From positions 1 through 17,190 of the forward strand of contig CAYHWW010000057.1 of assembly GCA_964360145.1 (NCBI GenBank): 17,190 nucleotides of DNA. The letters are read 5' to 3'. The stretch is from CAYHWW01 sp964360145. Its GTDB lineage: Bacteria > Bdellovibrionota > UBA1018 > CAYHWW01. Numbering within the stretch: the first letter of the stretch is position 1; each line of letters begins with the position of its first letter. The notes below the pieces were generated by a model, which was given only the letters and a program-made list of their open reading frames with translations, did no database searches and had not been told where the DNA came from. This document shows positions 12,581-17,190 of the stretch, piece by piece. A program made the position numbers and the translations under genes.

Positions 12581-13375
12581 GTCCAGCGTGGCTAACTTCG
12601 CCTGAGCCTCATTGAACTGATTCGCGAGCCGACGTCGGCGCACGTCACCCTCGGGCAGTTTGCGGTAACGCACGATGAATTGGGCGTAGGTGCGGCGCGA
12701 CATCCATTCGGCGCCCTTTTTTTTCTGAAAGAGCTCCGCCAGGCGATAGAAGGTTTCCACGTGATCGATGTGGCGCTCATGGTGGCTTTGCAGCAACGCA
12801 ATGGCGTCATCCAGGCGACCGCCCTCCAGGGCGATTTCCGCCCTCAGTAGCGCCAGGCGCTCCAGCTCAGCACCATTCTTCGGTTGGTTTTTCACAAGGG
12901 GCTCCAAAATACGCGCAGCCTCCTCGGGATGCTTTTGCTCCAAGGCCAGCAGTGAAAGCCCCATCAGCGCATCGGGTTCCCGTGGATCCAACTCAAGGGC
13001 GGCCTGATAGGCGCTCTGGGCCTCGGAGGCCTTACCTTGGCGCAGGTTGCAATGGGCCTGGGCGCGGAGCACGAGAAGATTGGTTTTGTCCTCCGCGGTG
13101 ACCCGCTCCGCGACCTTCAAGCACTCTGGCCAGAGCTCGGCTTCAGCCAAGTCTTTCATGTCCTGGTAACGCTGGAAGTTCTCCGCCGTCACGAATTGCT
13201 CCGCGAGGATGCGCCCACGCCTCTCCGCATCAGCGCCCCCCCGCGCACGCAACGCCGCAACCGCTTCCTTCCGCTTCCCCGCGAGGAAAAGGGCCCTGGC
13301 ATCCCGGGGGGCGTGCACCTCCGCTGAGGCCGCGAAGGAAAGCAGAACACTAAAGCACAGGTGCGTGATGGCCAA
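12545..13375 (-). CDS. Secreted TPR protein
   Basis: A 276-residue protein. I place the start at a TTG (13375) because GGGAGG lies six bases upstream and the resulting N-terminus is a clean signal peptide ('AITHLCFSVLLSFAASA|E'). No ATG fits, and the longer open frame only shadows the preceding gene. The mature part carries TPR pairs: 'GKRKEAVAALRAR', 'GKASEAQSAYQAALELDPREPDALMGL', 'KHPEEAARILEPLVKNQPKN' (two blocks) and 'GRLDDAIALLQSHH'. A basic C-terminal helix ends it ('RRRLANQFNEAQAKLATL'). It is probably a periplasmic scaffold. It overlaps the PLP-enzyme gene by 26 bases, and its 3' end overlaps the converging REC-TPR gene by 23 bases. Confidence 0.82.
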   Translation of the reverse strand: MAITHLCFSVLLSFAASAEVHAPRDARALFLAGKRKEAVAALRARGGADAERRGRILAEQFVTAENFQRYQDMKDLAEAELWPECLKVAERVTAEDKTNLLVLRAQAHCNLRQGKASEAQSAYQAALELDPREPDALMGLSLLALEQKHPEEAARILEPLVKNQPKNGAELERLALLRAEIALEGGRLDDAIALLQSHHERHIDHVETFYRLAELFQKKKGAEWMSRRTYAQFIVRYRKLPEGDVRRRRLANQFNEAQAKLATLDKKLEVMPRTTP

Positions 13376-14402
13376 GGGCCGCCTCCCATTGATCACCGAA
13401 GGCGAAGAGCGATGGCAGGCCTCCGGTATGGATGAATAAAATATCCTTACCGAATATCTCCGCCCTCTCTGGGCTCGCGGTGAGTTCACTATACAAACCG
13501 AACAGCGCTTTGCCAGTGTAAACAGGGTCCAGGAGAATGCCGTCGGCACGGGCGGCCTCCACAATGAAGGACATGAGCTCTGGCGTGGCTTGAGCGTAAC
13601 CCGGCCCCACGTAACCATCGATGACCCGAACATCCGCGGTCATAAAAGAGATGGGCCAACGGAATCGCTGCACCGCCGCGGTCAGGAGGTGGATCACCCT
13701 CCCCTGGAACTCCTGGGCCGTGCGGCACACATTGAAGGTCACGCATTCCGTGCGCCCATCATCCCAGCCGATCAAATTGCGCCCGGCGAGCAAGCCGGCG
13801 TAGGTGCCGCCAGAGCCTGTGGCGCAAATAATGGAACTGAAGCGCTCCGGAAGGCTGTTTTTCCCGCATTGTCCTGCGATCTCTTCCATGGCGGCGACGT
13901 AACCCACAACACCAAGATCATCGCTGCCCCCCTCGGGGATGGCGTAGGCCTTGATGCCCTCGGCGCGGTAGCCGTCGATGAGGACCTGAAAGAGCGTATG
14001 AATGCCCTCGTACTGCTCTGGCGTCACGAAAATCACTCGAGCGCCCAAAAGCTGGTCGAGGAGATAATTGCCCTCGGCCTTGGCTGGCGGCGTTCCCCGC
14101 AGACAAAGCACGGGCTCCATGCCCAGCTCCCGGGCTAAGACCGCCGTGGCCCGAGCATGGTTACTCTGGATACCGCCGCAGGTGATGATCACCTTGGCAC
14201 CGCGCCTTTTCGCCTCGGCTAAGTGAAATTCCAGCTTGCGCACCTTGTTGCCGGCGGCGGGACCGTGGGTGAGATCGTCCCGTTTGACGAAAATGCGCAC
14301 AGGCCCATGCTTCGACGCACGGCGTGACAACTCCGGTAAGAGTTGAATGGGCGTGGGCCCCTGCGCCAAACTGAGCTTGTCCGGATAGTTGATCTTCGCC
14401 AT
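13350..14402 (-). CDS. PLP-dependent D-cysteine desulfhydrase / ACC deaminase family enzyme
   Basis: A 350-residue fold-type II PLP enzyme. The PLP lysine is K53 in 'GNKVRKLEF'. 'CGGIQSNHARATA' (75-87) binds the substrate carboxylate, and the phosphate loop is 'ATGSGGTYAGL'. Near the end are 'DPVYTGKALFGL' and 'FIHTGGLPSLFAF'. The set is diagnostic of the family that includes D-cysteine desulfhydrase (D-Cys to pyruvate, sulfide and ammonia) and ACC deaminase. The 'NH' after GGIQS is the form more usual in DcyD than ACC deaminase, but the residues that decide substrate cannot be settled by eye. It is soluble, with no signal peptide. No Shine-Dalgarno is present; a good promoter lies in the short divergent gap (separate entry). 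The gene is co-transcribed with the secreted TPR gene. Confidence 0.88.
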   Translation of the reverse strand: MAKINYPDKLSLAQGPTPIQLLPELSRRASKHGPVRIFVKRDDLTHGPAAGNKVRKLEFHLAEAKRRGAKVIITCGGIQSNHARATAVLARELGMEPVLCLRGTPPAKAEGNYLLDQLLGARVIFVTPEQYEGIHTLFQVLIDGYRAEGIKAYAIPEGGSDDLGVVGYVAAMEEIAGQCGKNSLPERFSSIICATGSGGTYAGLLAGRNLIGWDDGRTECVTFNVCRTAQEFQGRVIHLLTAAVQRFRWPISFMTADVRVIDGYVGPGYAQATPELMSFIVEAARADGILLDPVYTGKALFGLYSELTASPERAEIFGKDILFIHTGGLPSLFAFGDQWEAALGHHAPVL

Positions 14403-14417
14403 ACTTGGGATTGGGAA

Positions 14418-14446
14418 AGTACAGAACAGGCTAGTCTAAATGTCAA
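14418..14446 (-). promoter_or_regulatory. Candidate sigma-70 promoter of the PLP enzyme gene
   Basis: The minus strand has a perfect -35 box TTGACA (14446-14441), a 17-base spacer and TGTACT (14423-14418, a 4/6 -10 match). Transcription would start near 14411, leaving a leader of about 9 bases without a Shine-Dalgarno. The -35 box overlaps the start codon of the divergent outer-membrane protein gene at 14440. Confidence 0.55.
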
Positions 14447-15621
14447 AACTCACTATCTTGCTAACTCTCGTCGCTACGCTCTCTTGGGGCGCGGATGAGA
14501 GCGACTTGCGTAAGATTGAGCAGCAGGACGTGGGGGCCGGGGGCGCCTCAAGCTTTGATGCGCCGCACGGCGAAGAGTCGCCCACATATAAAGAGTCGGT
14601 GAAGGATGAGCGCATCGAGCCGGAATCCAAGGCCCTGAAGCTGGATCCCAACCTCAAAGCAATTGAAGCCGAGGAATTCCGAGTGCGGCCCACCCTGAAG
14701 AGCGGCACCGGCAAGGTCATCCTTTTCGAAGACCCCACCAATAATGAGCCGCGCCCTGGCAAGGTGCTCCTCATCAAACGCGCCGGTGAAGACGTTGCCG
14801 CCGTGAGGGTTTTGCGCAACCGCGACGGTAAGTTCATCGCCAAAATCGTGCTCAAGATGAAAGAGATTGAGCTCAATCAGGAGTACCGCGCCATCAAGAA
14901 GCTGGGCGAAAAGGTACGGGAAAAGCTCAAGGCCATGGCCCAACCCATCGACGAGACCATCCGTGATGAAGAGCTCGCCAAGGAAATTGACCCCAATGAC
15001 GCCGAGCTCGACCGGGGCATCGCAAAGCCAGCGAAAAAAGTGAAACCAGTGAAGAAAAGCGACGGGGACCTGGAGAGGCTCGAAATCTCCGAAGATGACC
15101 TGGCGGACTACAACACTGATTTCGCGAAGTCAGAAGACAGCGAAATCGACCCCTATAATCATGCCCTTTCCATGCAGCTGGGCCTTCTCAACAATGGCCG
15201 TGCCGACGGGGGCACCGCCCGCTACACCGCCCTGGGCCTGCGCTATGGCTACACCTTCGCCCGCAAGCTCCTCTTCGATAAGCCAAGCACCCAGGACCAG
15301 CTCACCCTGGAGCTCGGTGCGTTTTATTACAAGATCACGGGCTATCAGACCCTCAGCGACGAAGTCACCGTGTTCCCCTTCCTCTTCAACGGCCGATACT
15401 CTGTTTACCTCAATGAGTGGTTCGCTGTTTTTCTGTACGGCGGCGTAGCGAAAAACAACGTCACCATCAGCCAAGGCACGGTGCCCGCGGGTACCGCCAA
15501 CCTCTCCCGCACCAGACCCATGGCGGGGCTGGGGGCCTTGTTCAAGCTGGGCCCGGGCTGGTCCATCCGTGGGGATTTCGGCATGGACATGTTAGCCCTG
15601 GGGGCGATGCTAAAATTTTGA
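14440..15621 (+). CDS. Outer-membrane beta-barrel protein with periplasmic N-terminal part
   Basis: A 393-residue exported protein. The signal peptide is 'MSKLTILLTLVATLSWGA|D'. Residues about 19-235 are charged and probably periplasmic, with a small beta-rich section 'KVLLIKRAGEDVAAVRVL' and a Lys/Asp/Glu-rich linker. From about 240 the pattern becomes amphipathic strands with aromatic ends: 'HALSMQLGLLNNG', 'YTALGLRYGYTFA', 'QLTLELGAFYYKITGY', 'FPFLFNGRYSVYLNEWFAVFLY' (two strands), and closing 'GWSIRGDFGMDMLALGAMLKF'. The terminal Phe is the BAM recognition signal. About eight strands would fit a small barrel. The function is unknown; it resembles the outer-membrane proteins found in Bdellovibrio-type genomes. 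It is divergent from the PLP enzyme gene (37-base gap), and no Shine-Dalgarno is seen. Confidence 0.83.
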   Translation: MSKLTILLTLVATLSWGADESDLRKIEQQDVGAGGASSFDAPHGEESPTYKESVKDERIEPESKALKLDPNLKAIEAEEFRVRPTLKSGTGKVILFEDPTNNEPRPGKVLLIKRAGEDVAAVRVLRNRDGKFIAKIVLKMKEIELNQEYRAIKKLGEKVREKLKAMAQPIDETIRDEELAKEIDPNDAELDRGIAKPAKKVKPVKKSDGDLERLEISEDDLADYNTDFAKSEDSEIDPYNHALSMQLGLLNNGRADGGTARYTALGLRYGYTFARKLLFDKPSTQDQLTLELGAFYYKITGYQTLSDEVTVFPFLFNGRYSVYLNEWFAVFLYGGVAKNNVTISQGTVPAGTANLSRTRPMAGLGALFKLGPGWSIRGDFGMDMLALGAMLKF

Positions 15622-15646
15622 AGGGCGGCCCCGAGCGGTGTATGTT
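15618..15646 (+). promoter_or_regulatory. Candidate promoter of the lptM-lysA-dapA operon, possibly leaderless
   Basis: TTGAAG (15618-15623, 4/6), a 17-base spacer and TATGTT (15641-15646, 4/6) end six bases before the lptM ATG. The geometry predicts a transcript starting at the ATG itself. A GGCCCC/GGGGCC inverted repeat (15627-15632 and 15647-15652) also touches the start codon. The -35 box overlaps the stop of the preceding gene. Confidence 0.35.
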
Positions 15647-15652
15647 GGGGCC

Positions 15653-15802
15653 ATGATGGGTTTTTCGCGTCGCCTCGCTCTATTGCTTCTCACCCTCGTT
15701 ATTTCCACCGCCTGCGGTGTCAAGGGGGCGCCGCTGCCCCCCGAGAGTCGACCCGTGCCCAAGGCTTCGCCGTCCGCGTCACCTTCCGCGGTACCAAAGT
15801 GA
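15653..15802 (+). CDS. lptM: LptM (YifL)-like small lipoprotein
   Basis: A 49-residue protein, a short gene that fits exactly in the gap before lysA. It has two Arg, a Leu-rich core 'LALLLLTLVIST', and lipobox-like 'STAC' with C21. The sequence after the Cys, 'CGVKGAPLPPESRPV', matches the LPAM_2/LptM pattern 'CGxKGPLxLP'. In E. coli LptM assists oxidative maturation of LptD, the LPS transporter of the outer membrane. In many proteobacteria this lipoprotein precedes lysA or dapF, and the same order holds here. The tail is Pro/Ser/Ala-rich. The two starting Met codons at 15653 and 15656 cannot be told apart. The stop overlaps the lysA start by four bases (GTGA), so translation is coupled. Confidence 0.85.
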   Translation: MMGFSRRLALLLLTLVISTACGVKGAPLPPESRPVPKASPSASPSAVPK

Positions 15803-17037
15803 AGCAGGGCATCCACCCCGATGCCCTGGAAGCCATCGCCGCCTGGTGGGGCACGCCCTGCTACGTGTACGACGGCGCCCTGCTGAAAAAACGTGCCCAG
15901 GCGCTGTTGTGCTCTCTCGGAGATGCCCCGGTGGCGGTGCATTTCGCTGTAAAGGCCTGCTCCAATGTTCACATCCTGAAACTCCTCGGCGACCTGGGTT
16001 GCGGTGCCGACATCGTCAGCGGCGGAGAACTGTATCGAGCCTTGAAGGCGGGCATTCCCGCCGAGCGCATCGTATTTTCGGGCGTGGGCAAAACCGAATC
16101 AGAAGTGAAGGCCGCGGTGGATGCAGGCATCCACTCTTTCAATGTGGAATCCGCTGATGAGGTCCGTCTCATCGACAAGGTGGCCCTGGCCTGTGGCCGC
16201 AAAGCCCGGGTGAGTTTTCGCTTCAACCCAGACATCGATGCGAAAACCCATCCTTATATTTCCACGGGACTGAAGCGGAATAAATTCGGCCTTGATCGAG
16301 CGGAGCTGAAGCTGGCGCTTGGAGCCTTAGCCAAGGCTCGGGGCCTCACGCCCCTGGGCTTGAGCTGCCACATTGGTAGCCAAATCCTCTCGCTGAAACC
16401 CCTCGCCCGCTCTTGGAAACTCCTGGCGGAAGAAGCGGCCCATCTTCCCTTCAAGGCCACACACCTGGATCTGGGGGGCGGCCTCGGAGTGGCTTACAAC
16501 CAAAAGGAAAAGGCGCCCCCCCTCGAGGCCTACGGCAAAGAGTTGAGGGCCTTTGCCCGCAAACACCCGGGCATGACCTTTGGCATCGAGCCCGGTCGCA
16601 GCCTCGTGGCGGAAGCGGGTCAACTCCTCACCCGGGTGGTGGCGGTGAAGCGCAGGGGCCGCGCAACATTTGTCGTAGTGGACGCTGGCATGAATGATCT
16701 CCTGCGCCCTGCGCTTTATGGCGCCCGCCACGAAATCCGCGCCGTGAGTCGCAAGGGGGCGGCAAAGCTCACCGCCGCCGTCGTGGGCCCCGTCTGTGAA
16801 AGTGCTGACGTATTCAGCGATAGGGTGAAGCTGCCCGCTGTGGAACCCGGTGATCTGCTCGCCATTTCTCACGCTGGCGCCTATGGCATGTCCATGGCAA
16901 GCCGCTACAATTCCCGCGCCTTGCCCGCTGAAATCCTCGTAGACGGTGGCACGCCCCGCTTGATCCGGGCCCGTGAAAGCGATTACGATCAAATCCGCCA
17001 CGAAATCGACCAAAAAGGAGCAACCCATGGCCCGTGA
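15799..17037 (+). CDS. lysA: Diaminopimelate decarboxylase LysA
   Basis: Catalyses meso-diaminopimelate to L-lysine plus CO2, the last step of lysine synthesis. It is a 412-residue fold-type III PLP enzyme. The PLP lysine is K52 in 'HFAVKACSN'. Other family blocks are 'GADIVSGGELYRAL', 'FSGVGKTESE', 'NPDIDAKTHPYISTGLKRNKFG' (as adjacent parts), 'SCHIGSQI', 'LDLGGGLGV', 'IEPGRSLV', 'VVDAGMNDLLRPALY', 'GPVCESADVF' (the active-site Cys) and 'AYGMSMASRYNSR'. The start is a GTG at 15799 that overlaps the lptM stop; no Shine-Dalgarno is visible, consistent with coupling. The end overlaps dapA by 11 bases. The length and motif set are standard, with no missing key residue seen. Confidence 0.97.
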   Translation: MKQGIHPDALEAIAAWWGTPCYVYDGALLKKRAQALLCSLGDAPVAVHFAVKACSNVHILKLLGDLGCGADIVSGGELYRALKAGIPAERIVFSGVGKTESEVKAAVDAGIHSFNVESADEVRLIDKVALACGRKARVSFRFNPDIDAKTHPYISTGLKRNKFGLDRAELKLALGALAKARGLTPLGLSCHIGSQILSLKPLARSWKLLAEEAAHLPFKATHLDLGGGLGVAYNQKEKAPPLEAYGKELRAFARKHPGMTFGIEPGRSLVAEAGQLLTRVVAVKRRGRATFVVVDAGMNDLLRPALYGARHEIRAVSRKGAAKLTAAVVGPVCESADVFSDRVKLPAVEPGDLLAISHAGAYGMSMASRYNSRALPAEILVDGGTPRLIRARESDYDQIRHEIDQKGATHGP

Positions 17038-17190
17038 CGTTTTGAAATGGGAAGGCGCGTTCACCGCCCTCGCCACGCCCTTCACCGTAAAAGGCGATGT
17101 GGACTGGGCGGCCTATGAGCGCCTCCTCGAACGCCCACTCCGCGGGGGCATCAGCGGCGTCATCCCCTGCGGCACCACGGGGGAAAGCCC
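17027..17190 (+). CDS. dapA: 4-hydroxy-tetrahydrodipicolinate synthase DapA, partial (5' part only)
   Basis: The first 54 codons are in the window and the gene runs past the right edge. The enzyme condenses pyruvate with aspartate semialdehyde in the DAP/lysine pathway. Visible motifs are the usual N-terminus 'GAFTALATPFTVKGDVDW' and 'ISGVIPCGTTGES', the DHDPS signature in which the Thr pair binds pyruvate; the Schiff-base Lys lies beyond the window. The ATG at 17027 has a strong AAGGAG (17015-17020) six bases upstream. It overlaps the lysA stop, so lptM, lysA and dapA form one operon. Other DapA-family aldolases (for example N-acetylneuraminate lyase) are unlikely next to lysA. Confidence 0.93.
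   Translation, partial: MARDVLKWEGAFTALATPFTVKGDVDWAAYERLLERPLRGGISGVIPCGTTGES

Noticed and set aside
13376..13633. N-terminal extension of the secreted TPR protein
   Set aside because: This stretch codes for the end of the PLP enzyme in another frame and would bury the signal peptide.
13590..14138. Plus-strand frame of 182 codons opposite the PLP enzyme
   Set aside because: It is antisense to a well-supported enzyme with no motif or ribosome site of its own.
1..17190. tRNA, rRNA, riboswitch, CRISPR array or insertion sequence
   Set aside because: Coding sequence fills nearly all of the window; no cloverleaf, conserved leader, regular repeats or transposase motif was seen in the small gaps.

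Overview
This is a gene-dense, GC-rich bacterial window of 21 protein genes. I see no tRNA, rRNA, CRISPR array, insertion sequence or prophage. The proteins point to a diderm (Gram-negative) bacterium: several lipobox lipoproteins, a beta-barrel protein ending in Phe, and an LptM-like lipoprotein ahead of lysA. TrmFO plus PilZ, GYF_2, and receiver-TPR proteins suggest a deltaproteobacterial or Bdellovibrionota-like lineage. That placement is inference from gene content, not a database match.

Left part, minus strand (1-5433). A secreted TPR protein runs off the left edge. It overlaps the end of a GYF_2-PilZ protein that has a variant c-di-GMP motif. After an AT-rich gap holding a perfect palindrome comes a tight row read trmFO > lemA > TPM1 (YgcG-like membrane protein) > TPM2 (soluble), with gaps of 1-7 bases. 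trmFO is divergent from a chromosomal XerC/XerD recombinase only 26 bases away.

Centre, minus strand (6328-10698). A five-gene operon reads LysM lipoprotein > degenerate M48-like lipoprotein > AmgK-like sugar kinase > MurU-like nucleotidyltransferase > secreted S1/P1-type zinc nuclease. Start and stop codons overlap or nearly touch throughout. The kinase/nucleotidyltransferase pair is the signature of the MurNAc salvage route to UDP-MurNAc, and its two envelope lipoprotein partners suit a cell-wall recycling role. This is the most interesting unit in the window.

Right part (10825-17190). A small PilZ-like protein and an atypical receiver-TPR protein (Glu where the phosphorylated Asp should be) form a plus-strand pair. 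They converge on a minus-strand pair: a PLP enzyme of the D-cysteine desulfhydrase/ACC deaminase family and a secreted TPR protein. Then, on the plus strand, come an outer-membrane beta-barrel protein and the lysine/diaminopimelate operon: LptM-like lipoprotein, lysA and the start of dapA. The last supplies lysine and meso-DAP for peptidoglycan.

Genes are packed with almost no spacers. Several starts lack a Shine-Dalgarno and may be leaderless or translationally coupled. All function calls rest on motifs read by eye; no searches were run.
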